A stretch of 64,000 bases of DNA from a virus, in the IMG/VR virus record IMGVR_UViG_3300025000_000061, positions 1-64,000 of that record; one strand, 5' to 3'. The notes beneath the pieces were generated by a model that worked only from the letters and a program-made list of their open reading frames with translations, was not told where the DNA came from and did no database searches. This document shows positions 35,285 to 43,179 of this stretch, piece after piece. Every line of letters begins with the position of its first letter. Positions within the stretch are counted from its first letter, which is position 1. Both the position numbers and the translations under genes were made by a program.

Positions 35285-35481
35285 TGAATAAACCATATTA
35301 TATATTAAATAGAGATGAATTTATAAGTATTTTAAATTTATTTCATGCTTATGGATTTGATTTCAAAGAAAATGAATTACAAGAATTTGGCTTGTTAGTT
35401 TTAATTGATAAAGTAATTGGTGATATATCAAAAGAAAAATTTGATTTGAAATATAAATTAAGCAAATTGGAAGGAGAATAA
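35284..35481 (+). CDS. Small helical hypothetical protein (65 aa)
   Basis: Coupled to the Pth2-like gene by TAATG overlap; GGGGAG upstream. Helical, neutral. Confidence 0.65.
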   Translation: MNKPYYILNRDEFISILNLFHAYGFDFKENELQEFGLLVLIDKVIGDISKEKFDLKYKLSKLEGE

Positions 35482-35486
35482 TAATC

Positions 35487-35663
35487 ATGTTAGTAGAATT
35501 CAAAGCATGTGAAACTTGTTTATGTGTATCATGTTGTTGGACTTATGATTGTCCAAAAGCAAAAGGATATGTATGTGTTGATTGTAGTGGTGATCCTCCT
35601 AAATCAGAAGAAGAATGTGAATATTATGAAATGGAATCTTATTTTAAAAATAAGGGAGAGTAA
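35487..35663 (+). CDS. Cys-rich microprotein (58 aa)
   Basis: ATG 35487 after GAAGGAG. Nine Cys (CETCLCVSCCW, DCPK, CVDCSG, EEEC) suggest two metal sites. A 63-codon frame from 35509 is a shadow. Confidence 0.65.
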   Translation: MLVEFKACETCLCVSCCWTYDCPKAKGYVCVDCSGDPPKSEEECEYYEMESYFKNKGE

Positions 35664-35668
35664 AATAT

Positions 35669-36097
35669 ATGAGTTATCAAGAAGCATGGGAAGAACTTAA
35701 AGAATGGTTATTAAGAAGTCAAGAAATAGTTAAAGAATTTAAAGATGATAAGAGTATAGAAAATAATAGATATTTTATTTTAAGATTAAATGAAAAACTA
35801 AAAACGATGAAAATGATTAATAGAAAAATAGATCAATTAGAGAAAATTCATATTGATGACGGAGGTTGTAAGTTAATTGTAAGTCCTGAATTAGAGTATT
35901 TTAGCAATAACTTTGATGAAATATGTTGTAAATATGATGGACGATGGATAGCAATAAAAGGTGATAAGATAGTTGGTCATGGTGATACATTGCATAAAGC
36001 ATGTGAAATGGCAAGAAATAATGGATACGAGAAATATGTGACTACTAGAGCAAATAGAGATGGGTGGAATTGTGACTATGTAAGTTTGTTGGGTTAA
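35669..36097 (+). CDS. DUF5678-like hypothetical protein (142 aa)
   Basis: GGGAGAG site. N-terminal 60 residues form a charged helical region. Residues 75-140 (IVSPELEYFSNNF, KYDGRWIAIKGDKIVGHGDTL, KACEMARNNGYEKYV) follow the DUF5678 pattern of a short strand-rich repeat. Function unknown. Confidence 0.65.
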   Translation: MSYQEAWEELKEWLLRSQEIVKEFKDDKSIENNRYFILRLNEKLKTMKMINRKIDQLEKIHIDDGGCKLIVSPELEYFSNNFDEICCKYDGRWIAIKGDKIVGHGDTLHKACEMARNNGYEKYVTTRANRDGWNCDYVSLLG

Positions 36098-36123
36098 GAT
36101 TAAAAGAGGAGGAATTAAGAAAT

Positions 36124-36375
36124 ATGTATACAAATAATTGGGTAGATTTTACAATTGAAGATTTAACATGGGGTGAAGAAACATTATACACTCAAGAAAT
36201 ATTTGAAGAAATGTGTGACGATAAATTTGTAACTATGGAATTAGATGATGAAGGGAAACCAAAATATATTTGGACAGAAAAATTTGCATTTGTAATTAAT
36301 ACTTTTCGTAAGATTGGGATTGGAAATCCTGCTATAGTAGGTGTACCAAGAAATCCTGATTGGAATGATGTATGA
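36124..36375 (+). CDS. Small acidic hypothetical protein (83 aa)
   Basis: GAGGAGG site. Ends NPDWNDV and overlaps the next gene by ATGA. Unknown. Confidence 0.7.
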   Translation: MYTNNWVDFTIEDLTWGEETLYTQEIFEEMCDDKFVTMELDDEGKPKYIWTEKFAFVINTFRKIGIGNPAIVGVPRNPDWNDV

Positions 36376-36593
36376 ATATAATATTTAAAATACTTTGTAC
36401 ATCATTTGGATTGTGGACTATAACATTATGTGCAATTCTAACAGCTATGATTACACCTAATATTATGATGTTTGAAATATCGTATGAATATATTAAATTA
36501 TTAGTATTTTGGTTAGGGAGTATAGTATTAGGATGTTTTTCTTTAGAACAAATTAAAAAATATATTATTGAAGTTTGGAAAGGAGATAATTAA
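36372..36593 (+). CDS. Small two-pass membrane protein (73 aa)
   Basis: Coupled start. Hydrophobic segments at about 3-27 and 43-60. Unknown. Confidence 0.7.
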   Translation: MNIIFKILCTSFGLWTITLCAILTAMITPNIMMFEISYEYIKLLVFWLGSIVLGCFSLEQIKKYIIEVWKGDN

Positions 36594-36595
36594 TT

Positions 36596-36844
36596 ATGCC
36601 TAGACCATATGTAGTAGGATGGTATTATTTTATAAGAAAAGTAATATATGATATTAGACTACATGGTTTTAAAATTGTAAAGAAAAGAAAGAATATTTAT
36701 AAACAAATGATAAAGAAAAAACATTTTTGGTATACTACTGAAGAAAGAGTAGAAAAACATAAGAGATTTATTGAGGAATTGAAAAAAGTAAGTGCAGAGA
36801 TACAAGATGATTATAAAAAAGTTTTGTTTGATTGTGAGGAATAA
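36596..36844 (+). CDS. Basic hypothetical protein (82 aa)
   Basis: AAAGGAG site within the previous gene. Very Lys/Arg-rich (KIVKKRKNIYKQMIKKKHF), possibly nucleic-acid or membrane-surface binding. Coiled end. Confidence 0.7.
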   Translation: MPRPYVVGWYYFIRKVIYDIRLHGFKIVKKRKNIYKQMIKKKHFWYTTEERVEKHKRFIEELKKVSAEIQDDYKKVLFDCEE

Positions 36845-36853
36845 AATATTTAT

Positions 36854-36930
36854 CTATATATTGTGTGTATATGGTTGTTAGACTACAATATATAGTATAA
36901 AAATCATGATAAAAGACAGATTTGGAATTA
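36854..36930 (+). repeat. Two-stem intergenic element, copy 3 (diverged)
   Basis: CTATATATTG (36854-36863) pairs with CAATATATAG (36886-36895), 22-base loop, then AAAATCATGATAAAAGACAG, matching the second-half motif of copies 1 and 2. Confidence 0.5.
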
Positions 36931-36954
36931 AAATAAGGAGGTAGTTAAGTTTAA

Positions 36955-37185
36955 ATGACATTAGATGAAGCTATTAAACATGCTAGAGAAATTGCAGACA
37001 ATAAAAAATGTACAGAATGTGGAGAAAATCATAGACAATTAGCTGATTGGTTAGAAGAATTAAAATACTATAGGGAAGAATGTGAAACATTTAAAGTAAA
37101 AAAGATTATTCAACCATTAAAACCGATTAATACAGTGACAGGAAATGTAAGAATTGTAGAAAAACCAAAGAAAATATTTGAATAA
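36955..37185 (+). CDS. Small phage-type protein with CTECGENHRQLADWLEEL motif (76 aa)
   Basis: AAGGAGG site. N-terminal helix-loop-helix TLDEAIKHAREIA, then C-x2-C-x4-H and RQLADWLEELK. This pattern is common in small uncharacterised phage proteins. Role unknown. Confidence 0.7.
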   Translation: MTLDEAIKHAREIADNKKCTECGENHRQLADWLEELKYYREECETFKVKKIIQPLKPINTVTGNVRIVEKPKKIFE

Positions 37186-37197
37186 AAGGAGAATGAT

Positions 37198-37383
37198 ATG
37201 ACAAATAAATCAATTTTTCAATGTCCTAAATGTGGAAAGAAATATATTAGAAATTTTCATTATATTTCAATAGTAGGTATGCAAAATATAATTGCTATTT
37301 CTTCTGGTGGAAAAGAAATTGAAGATATGTGTATGTGTTGTGGTTATGTTATTGAAAAGGAGATAAACAAATATGGATTTTAA
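37198..37383 (+). CDS. Zinc-ribbon microprotein (61 aa)
   Basis: AAAAGGAG site. CPKCGKKY and CMCCG form a four-Cys zinc ribbon. Overlaps the next gene by 11 bases. Confidence 0.7.
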   Translation: MTNKSIFQCPKCGKKYIRNFHYISIVGMQNIIAISSGGKEIEDMCMCCGYVIEKEINKYGF

Positions 37384-37642
37384 TATTAATTTAACTATGT
37401 ATGCTATTGTTGATAGTACAGAAGAAGGATATTATTGGAATTTTAAGAAAGAAGATATGAGTAGTAAATTAAATGGAGAATGTTTATTACCTACAAAATT
37501 GATGGCAGAGCAATATATTGAAGAAGAATTGGCAATTTATTATAAAGTTATTGAAGTTAATATAGAAAGCATATCTAAAATTGGAACATGGTGTTATAGT
37601 ACCAATGAACATGAAATATTTGATGAGTATTTTGATGAATAG
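37373..37642 (+). CDS. Hypothetical protein (89 aa)
   Basis: Starts inside the previous gene behind AAAGGAG. Alpha/beta, acidic. Unknown. Confidence 0.7.
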   Translation: MDFNINLTMYAIVDSTEEGYYWNFKKEDMSSKLNGECLLPTKLMAEQYIEEELAIYYKVIEVNIESISKIGTWCYSTNEHEIFDEYFDE

Positions 37643-37658
37643 AAGGAGATAAATAAAT

Positions 37659-37838
37659 ATGGATGATAGAATATTTATATTAGGGTTTCCATTGTTAATT
37701 TATTTTATGGCACAATCAAGAAAACAATATGAAAAATCAAATATAGAAAAAATATTTATAGATATTATAGCATTTATATTTGCTTCGTTATTTGGATTTG
37801 GTTTAAATTTTATATTAATGACTTGGAAGGGAAATTAA
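37659..37838 (+). CDS. Small two-segment membrane protein (59 aa)
   Basis: AAGGAG site. Hydrophobic residues 5-17 and 32-53 around a charged loop. Unknown. Confidence 0.6.
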   Translation: MDDRIFILGFPLLIYFMAQSRKQYEKSNIEKIFIDIIAFIFASLFGFGLNFILMTWKGN

Positions 37839-37888
37839 TATTTTAATGAAGTAGGACTTTTATTATGATTTAGAAAGGAGAAAAAGAT

Positions 37889-38069
37889 ATGAATTATAAT
37901 TTACAATTAATATTGTTTTTAGGGCTATCTATTTTATTGTTTAGGATTTTTAGTTGGTGGACAAATTGGTTGGAAAGCAGGATATGATTTTTATGATAGA
38001 AATAAAGATGTAATAAATGAAAATAATAAAGATAATAAGATAAGATTGAAATATCCAAATAATTTTTAA
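37889..38069 (+). pseudogene. Frameshifted small membrane-anchored protein
   Basis: ATG 37889 after AAAGGAG begins a hydrophobic helix; sense then moves to the adjacent frame (GFLVGGQIGWKAGYDFYD) and ends at TAA 38067. One extra T in TTGTTTAGG would explain it. Intact length about 59 aa. Confidence 0.55.
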
Positions 38070-38094
38070 TTTTTCTTAAAGGAGAATAATACAT

Positions 38095-38265
38095 ATGACT
38101 ATGAAATGGAATGATTATCATCCAGATTTAAAGAAACTTTGGAATGCGATAGCAGATAGTTATTTTGAAGTGAGTAGTTATAGGATAAAAGAAGAAGCTA
38201 ATCAGGAAGCGATTAGTTTAATGGGAAAGTTGACGATTGAGTTGAATAAATTGGAGGATGAATAA
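38095..38265 (+). CDS. Small helical hypothetical protein (56 aa)
   Basis: AAAGGAG site. MKWNDYHPDLKKLW start, then amphipathic helices. TAATG overlap with the next gene. Confidence 0.6.
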   Translation: MTMKWNDYHPDLKKLWNAIADSYFEVSSYRIKEEANQEAISLMGKLTIELNKLEDE

Positions 38266-38468
38266 TGTGTGAACATATTTATAGACATTTAGAAACAAGA
38301 AAATTTACTAATGGTGATTTAAATTATAAAGAAAAAACTGTAAATGGCAATACTTATATAAAAATATTTACATTTTATTGTCAAAAGTGTTTGGATATTA
38401 TAGATGTTAGAAAAGAAGTGTATATTAAAACAGGTGAAAAAATACCTGAATGGTATAGGGAATTATAA
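38265..38468 (+). CDS. Small Cys-containing protein (67 aa)
   Basis: Coupled to the previous gene by TAATG. CEH at the start and CQKCLD near residue 45 could form one metal site. Confidence 0.65.
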   Translation: MCEHIYRHLETRKFTNGDLNYKEKTVNGNTYIKIFTFYCQKCLDIIDVRKEVYIKTGEKIPEWYREL

Positions 38469-38501
38469 ATAAAATAAAATAAAAAGGAGAATAAATAATT
38501 A

Positions 38502-38820
38502 TGAAGAAAAAATTCAAATGTAAAGTAGAAAGAGTAGACGAATACATAATTGAATTTGATGATGAGATTATCAATCAAGAATGGTTAGATGATTTTCAAA
38601 TGATTTTCGTAATTTTAAAACATTAAAAGAACATGCTGAACATTTGGCACAATTTAGAGCAAGATTTTCTGAAATTAATTTTATTGAGGGTTATAGAGTA
38701 CCATTGATTGATGGTAAACTGCCTTTATTTTCAGATAAAAATGATATTGAAGAAGGTATTAATATTATTATTGTAAGTGAAGATGAAGATTGTGAAGTTG
38801 ATGTTGAGGAAATTGAGTAG
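38502..38820 (+). pseudogene. Frameshifted hypothetical gene (about 106 aa if intact)
   Basis: ATG 38502 after AAAAAGGAG reads to EWLDDF, then sense continues in the next frame (SNDFRNFKTLKEHAEHLAQF) to TAG 38818. One T lost from a T-run near 38597 accounts for the break. Acidic C-terminus. Confidence 0.6.
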
Positions 38821-38837
38821 GGAAAAGGAGAATAGAT

Positions 38838-39128
38838 ATGTTTAAGAAAAGAAAAGATGTTATTGTTTTGGATAAACATTTGACACGTTTAGAATCATCA
38901 CCTAAAGATAGTAGACCAAATTATAAATATTCAATCACAAATAATAAGCAAGTTGCGCCAAAATTAAAATGTTGTCCTATTTGTGGAGAATTAGAAGATA
39001 TTGCAACTAGATATGAGAGTTGGAGTATTGATTTTCATTGTAACAAATGTGATTTTAATGGTTCTGTAGATTATTTATGGATAGAAGAATGGGAACCTAA
39101 TGTGAAGGGTGAGGAAGTGCTGTTTTAG
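38838..39128 (+). CDS. Zinc-ribbon protein (96 aa)
   Basis: AAAAGGAG site. CCPICGEL and HCNKCDFNG define a restriction-alleviation (Lar)-like zinc ribbon, a small fold frequent in phages, though Lar function is not shown. The stop lies in a 10-bp triplicate. Confidence 0.7.
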   Translation: MFKKRKDVIVLDKHLTRLESSPKDSRPNYKYSITNNKQVAPKLKCCPICGELEDIATRYESWSIDFHCNKCDFNGSVDYLWIEEWEPNVKGEEVLF

Positions 39129-39150
39129 GTTGTTTTAGATTGTTTTAGGT
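39121..39150 (+). repeat. Tandem 10-bp triplicate
   Basis: TGTTTTAGGT, TGTTTTAGAT, TGTTTTAGGT in direct succession, carrying the stop codon of the upstream gene in its first unit. No gene up to 39302. Confidence 0.7.
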
Positions 39151-39246
39151 GGAAATTAATTATAAAATGGTAAGAAAATATTAAATATTAGTAAAATAGT
39201 AAAATAAATATTCCATAATAAGGTATGAATAGGACATGTGTTGGAC

Positions 39247-39261
39247 AGAATACTATTATAA
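39247..39261 (+). repeat. Copy of the 15-bp box before the mazF-like gene
   Basis: AGAATACTATTATAA overlaps TATAAT (39257-39262), the likely -10. TTGGAC at 39241 is too close to be its -35. Confidence 0.5.
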
Positions 39262-39301
39262 TATAAGAAACAAAATATATTATAATAGGAGAGTGAATTG
39301 A

Positions 39302-39724
39302 TTGAAAATATTACATAATGCTCAGTGTTATAAGCAAGATAGGGAGTTGGATTGGAGAGGGTGGTGTCCGAAGAGGGGTGAGATTTATTTGTGTCAATTG
39401 GGTAATGAAGGTCTTATATATTCAGAGATTAAGGGGTATCGTCCCGTATTGGTTGTGTCAAATAACATAGCAAACAAACATAGTCCAGTAGTTTCTATTA
39501 TACCATTAACTTCTAGTCAAATAAAAAATAATAATATGCCTGTTCATGTTAAAGTAGGAGTAGAAGAAGGGTTACGAACTTCGAGTTTAATTTGTTGTGA
39601 GCAGACTAAAACCGTATCTAAAAATCGTATGTTCATAAATGGTAGTTTAACTAGAATTTGTAAATTGAGTAGTAAATCGATGTGTAAAGTGGACGAGGCA
39701 ATACGAATACAATTTGGATTGTAA
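39302..39724 (+). CDS. mazF: Orphan MazF/PemK-family ribonuclease toxin (140 aa)
   Basis: Predicted sequence-specific mRNA interferase. The SH3-like barrel spans about residues 24-140: PKRGEIYLCQLG, GYRPVLVVSNN (RP at 47-48), HSPVVSIIPLTSS (catalytic-type Thr70), SSLICCEQTKTVSKNRM and the end KVDEAIRIQFGL. The first 20 residues are an extension. TTG start behind AGGAGAG. No antitoxin-like gene is upstream or downstream, which is unusual for the family. Separated from the 43180 HTH-MazF fusion by the HNH endonuclease and agr genes. Confidence 0.88.
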   Translation: MKILHNAQCYKQDRELDWRGWCPKRGEIYLCQLGNEGLIYSEIKGYRPVLVVSNNIANKHSPVVSIIPLTSSQIKNNNMPVHVKVGVEEGLRTSSLICCEQTKTVSKNRMFINGSLTRICKLSSKSMCKVDEAIRIQFGL

Positions 39725-39873
39725 ATAAATTGGGAATAGATTATAAATATAAATTATAATATATATTATCATATATTATAAAAGGGTGTGATGTCTTTGA
39801 TTGTGTAAAAATAAATTAAAAAGTTATTGTGTTTAAATTGTATCTATTAAAAAATAATATAAAAGGAGGATAT

Positions 39874-41412
39874 ATGTTAGTAAAAAATCAAAAAGTTAAA
39901 ATGAATTGGAGTGGAAGTAATAGAAAACATTATGAATTAAAAGGATATCCTTTTACTAATTATAATGATGAATTTGAAGTTAAAATAGAGGATTTAGCAC
40001 CAAAAAGTCAAAAATATGTTTTGATTAGATGTGATTATTGTGGGATACCTTTTTTGAGAAGGTATGTAAATCATAATACAAGAAAAGAGAAATATGGTAT
40101 AAATGATAAAGATTGTTGTGATGATTGTAGAGCATATAAAAGAGAAGAAACATGTTTAGATAAATATGGTGTTAAAAACGCTGCTCAGACAGAAGAAATA
40201 CAAAATAAAATAAAAAGAACAATTAAAGAAAAATATGGAGTAGAATATATTTCTCAATCAGAAGAAATTAAAAACAAAAAGAAACAAACTTGTTTAGATA
40301 AATATGGAGTAGAATATACCTTACAAGTGCCAGAAATTAGAGAAATAATTACAGAAACTAATATAAATAAATATAGATGTGAAAATCCATTTCAAGCAGA
40401 AGAAATTAAAGAAAAAATAAGACAAGTCAATATGGATAAATATGGAGTTGAATATGCTTCCCAATCTTTAGAAGTGAAAGAAAAAACCAAACAAACTAAT
40501 TTAATAAAATATGGGAAAGAATACTACTTACAAACAGATGAATACAAAGAAAAGATTAAACAAAATAACCTAGACAAATACGGAGTAGAATATTATTCAC
40601 AAACAGAAGAATATAAAAACAAATATAAGCAAACCTGTCAAAATAAATATGGTGTTGATAATGTTTCACAAGTTCCAGAAATTGCAGAAAAAATTTCACA
40701 ATCACGTACAAAAGAATTTAAAGATTTGACAAATATAAAATTTAACCATTTAACAGTAATTTCTTTAGTACCTGATAAAACAAATAAGCACCATGATAGG
40801 TATTGGCTATGCGAATGTGATTGTGAAAATAAAACTAGAAAGGAAATTTCAGAAAATCATTTAGTTAGAGGAAATATTAAAAGTTGTGGGTGTATACGAA
40901 AAGAATCATTAATTGAAAGATGGGAAGGTAAAACAAAAAAGGATATATATCCTTATTACAAAGAAATATATTGTACATATGATAGTATGAGAAAAAGATG
41001 TTATAATGAAAAACATGATAATTATAAAAGATATGGTGGTAGAGGAATAATTATTTGTGATGAATGGTTGAATGATTTTATGAATTTTTATAATTGGGCA
41101 ATAAAAAACGATTATAAAGAAGGATTAACTATTGAAAGAATTGATTATGATGGCAATTATGAACCTGATAACTGTAAATGGGCAACATGGGAAGAACAAA
41201 GTTATAATAAATCAAATACGTTATACATAGAAGTAGACAATGAAATGAAAACAGTTAAACAATGGTCTGATGAAACAGGGATACCTCAACATATAATATA
41301 TCAAAGATATGCCAGATATAAAAGAAAAGATAAAAAAGAATTAGAGTTATTAACTAAAGAAAAATTCTTTAAACCAGTTAGACAACTCAAAAGAAAGGGT
41401 GATGTTGTCTGA
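39874..41412 (+). CDS. Repeat-rich HNH/homing-type endonuclease-like protein (512 aa)
   Basis: ATG 39874 follows AAAAGGAGG; the frame back to 39829 has no site. Residues about 45-85 contain CDYCG and CCDDC, a zinc pair. Residues 95-290 hold eight copies of a CLDKYGVEYxxQxxEIKEK repeat, known from phage proteins and thought to aid DNA binding. A second Cys site (CECDC, CGC) follows, then a C-terminal HNH/AP2-like region: YDSMRKRCYN, YGGRGIIICDEW, TIERIDYDGNYEPDNCKWAT and an HTH tail. Probably a selfish endonuclease inserted before the agr genes. Its stop overlaps the next gene. Confidence 0.78.
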   Translation: MLVKNQKVKMNWSGSNRKHYELKGYPFTNYNDEFEVKIEDLAPKSQKYVLIRCDYCGIPFLRRYVNHNTRKEKYGINDKDCCDDCRAYKREETCLDKYGVKNAAQTEEIQNKIKRTIKEKYGVEYISQSEEIKNKKKQTCLDKYGVEYTLQVPEIREIITETNINKYRCENPFQAEEIKEKIRQVNMDKYGVEYASQSLEVKEKTKQTNLIKYGKEYYLQTDEYKEKIKQNNLDKYGVEYYSQTEEYKNKYKQTCQNKYGVDNVSQVPEIAEKISQSRTKEFKDLTNIKFNHLTVISLVPDKTNKHHDRYWLCECDCENKTRKEISENHLVRGNIKSCGCIRKESLIERWEGKTKKDIYPYYKEIYCTYDSMRKRCYNEKHDNYKRYGGRGIIICDEWLNDFMNFYNWAIKNDYKEGLTIERIDYDGNYEPDNCKWATWEEQSYNKSNTLYIEVDNEMKTVKQWSDETGIPQHIIYQRYARYKRKDKKELELLTKEKFFKPVRQLKRKGDVV

Positions 41413-42008
41413 TTGAATTTATTATAGGAGCAATTTTATATGCAAAATATAAAAAGAAATATAAATTAAAATACATATTTAAATACCCATACATATTTGC
41501 AATAATACCACCTTTATTATGTGCCTTACTATACATATTTATAGAAATATCAGTTTGGAATCAATGGTATTGGTTTTTACCATATCAACATATAATAAAA
41601 ACTACAACTTTGTTAAGTTATATACCTTTACTTTATATATATAATCTTTATGAAAATGATAATCAAAAATACATAAATAATAATATAATGAATGTAGTTA
41701 CTTCACCTATGTTTAAAGCAGGATTCTGCTTATGGTTAGGTTCGACATTAAATAAAATAGTTATAAATGCTAACAATGGTATGCCAGTTTTCCCTAGTAA
41801 TACATACTGGACTGGTTACGCCAAACCAGATTTATTTAATGATGGTATACATATATTAGGTAATGCTTATACAAAATTAATTCCTTTGTCAGACTGGATT
41901 GATATTTTTTACTCGGTGATTTCCCCAGGAGATATTTTAATTCGTATGTATGTTTTTTTAATTATATATTATGCTATAAAATATTCTAATAAATTATTAA
42001 TAAAATAA
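41409..42008 (+). CDS. DUF5317-like membrane protein of agr locus (199 aa)
   Basis: The open frame begins right after a TGA at 41400, and its only sensible start is CTG 41409 (overlapping the previous stop as CTGA) with AAAGGGTG upstream. The first ATG, 41610, would remove conserved-looking sequence. Hydrophobic segments fall near 2-11, 28-47, 65-80 and the C-terminus. Residues 100-180 (GSTLNKIVINANNGMPVFP, DGIHILGNAYTKLIPLSDWID, SPGDILIRM) follow the DUF5317 pattern, often found in clostridial agr clusters as I recall. Function unknown. Confidence 0.68.
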   Translation: MIEFIIGAILYAKYKKKYKLKYIFKYPYIFAIIPPLLCALLYIFIEISVWNQWYWFLPYQHIIKTTTLLSYIPLLYIYNLYENDNQKYINNNIMNVVTSPMFKAGFCLWLGSTLNKIVINANNGMPVFPSNTYWTGYAKPDLFNDGIHILGNAYTKLIPLSDWIDIFYSVISPGDILIRMYVFLIIYYAIKYSNKLLIK

Positions 42009-42019
42009 TAAAATAAATG

Positions 42020-42048
42020 TTGACACTTAAACAACTCTATGGTAATAT
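42020..42048 (+). promoter_or_regulatory. Promoter of the agr-type receptor/autoinducer genes
   Basis: TTGACA (42020-42025), 17-bp spacer, TAATAT (42043-42048), 33 bases before GTG 42081. Confidence 0.65.
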
Positions 42049-42080
42049 ATAAATAGAAAATTACTAAGGGAGTTGGTTAT

Positions 42081-42881
42081 GTGGAACAAAATATTATAAA
42101 TGCGATATTGAATTTTTTCACAATTAGTTTGTTCGAGGAGTTAGGTATAGTTTTACTAATTTTAATATTTTTAAAAAGATTTGATTTACTTGATAAATAT
42201 ATGTGGAGATGGAATATAAAATGGATAATTTTGCCTACAATTTTAACGTCATTCTCCATAAATATATTTATATACATAATACCAAATTTTATATTAAAAT
42301 TTTTTGTTTCTATTATTGTTTTATACTTTTCTATAAATTATATCTTAATTAAAACAGACCCATTAGATGAAAAAATAAAATGGTATAAAATATTAATCAG
42401 TATAATATTAAGCATAGTTATGATAACAAGTGCAGAAATAATATATTTACCAATAATGCTTCAATATGTTAATCAACCAATAGAAATATTGAATAATAAT
42501 ATGTTATTAAAATTTATAGTAAGTTTGCCAGCAAAAACATTTCAAGTGTTATTGATTTATTTCATGTATAAAAAACATAATCAAAGTGAAAAATATGTTT
42601 CTAATATTTTAAAAGATAGAATATTATCTTTAGTTACAATTAGTTTTACTGGTTTAATATTGTTTGCTTTAACATGTATAGTAAAAATTGTAATTAGTTC
42701 AGAAATGATTGGTAAATATTCAATACAAACTCAAATGATGATTAGTGTATTAATAACAATTGTACCAACAATACTAATATTTCTTTATATCATACCAATT
42801 AATTACCTATTATCACGATTATTCAGAATACAACAGAGTTATCAACAAATGTATGATGATGTTGATGATACTGATGTATAG
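42081..42881 (+). CDS. Polytopic AgrC-sensor-like protein lacking a kinase (266 aa)
   Basis: GTG start behind AAGGGAG. About seven hydrophobic segments (near 9-30, 47-66, 69-89, 102-125, 145-165, 186-208, 217-240), after which the protein ends in a 25-residue acidic tail. Segment five (IVSLPAKTFQVLLIYFMYKK) resembles the corresponding part of AgrC sensor domains. No DHp helix, HATPase motifs or response-regulator partner follow. It ends 33 bases before agrD. Could be a receptor, decoy or immunity protein for the peptide. Homology is by pattern only. Confidence 0.6.
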   Translation: MEQNIINAILNFFTISLFEELGIVLLILIFLKRFDLLDKYMWRWNIKWIILPTILTSFSINIFIYIIPNFILKFFVSIIVLYFSINYILIKTDPLDEKIKWYKILISIILSIVMITSAEIIYLPIMLQYVNQPIEILNNNMLLKFIVSLPAKTFQVLLIYFMYKKHNQSEKYVSNILKDRILSLVTISFTGLILFALTCIVKIVISSEMIGKYSIQTQMMISVLITIVPTILIFLYIIPINYLLSRLFRIQQSYQQMYDDVDDTDV

Positions 42882-42913
42882 ATACAATGAATTGAAAGGA
42901 GGTGAAATTTATT

Positions 42914-43039
42914 ATGAAAAAATATACTCTTTTAGTCGTAGCTGGTTTTATTGCTTTAGTTGCTACTGCACTTACTAATTCCGTAGCATCTTTCATGGGA
43001 TTGAATCAACCTAAGAGTCCTTCTATGTTAGTAAAGTAA
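42914..43039 (+). CDS. agrD: AgrD-type cyclic (Ser-lactone) autoinducer precursor (41 aa)
   Basis: Peptide pheromone precursor processed by AgrB. Strong site AAAGGAGGTGA. Layout: basic-hydrophobic amphipathic leader (residues 1-25), core SFMGL (about 27-31), then NQPKSPSML. The QPK-x-P tail right after a five-residue core is the clostridial AgrD signature. Ser takes the place of the usual ring Cys, so the product would be a lactone rather than thiolactone, as known for some staphylococcal species. AgrB is 1.5 kb downstream in the same direction. Confidence 0.82.
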   Translation: MKKYTLLVVAGFIALVATALTNSVASFMGLNQPKSPSMLVK

Positions 43040-43055
43040 TATGACTACATAGAAA

Positions 43056-43093
43056 ATTCTAAAGTAGAGTGTTTACTTCCTCTACTTTAGAAT
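43056..43093 (+). terminator. Perfect 14-bp hairpin between agrD and the HTH-MazF gene
   Basis: ATTCTAAAGTAGAG (43056-43069) and CTCTACTTTAGAAT (43080-43093), loop TGTTTACTTC. Followed by A-rich sequence on the + strand, so it is a poor rho-independent terminator in this direction. May act as a 3' stabiliser or processing site for a short agrD transcript. Confidence 0.55.
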
Positions 43094-43114
43094 AAAAAAA
43101 TAATATAAAAACTA

Positions 43115-43143
43115 TTGTGTTCTATATTAATATATGGTAACAT
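43115..43143 (+). promoter_or_regulatory. Probable promoter of the HTH-MazF gene
   Basis: TTGTGT (43115-43120), 17-bp spacer, TAACAT (43138-43143), 36 bases before ATG 43180. Confidence 0.5.
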
Positions 43144-43179
43144 ATAGACAAGAATATAATAAATAAGGAGTGGTAAAAA

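Noticed and set aside
35509-35700. 63-codon frame overlapping 35487-35663
   Set aside because: The alternative frame at 35487 has a good ribosome binding site and a coherent Cys-rich protein, so this frame is a shadow.
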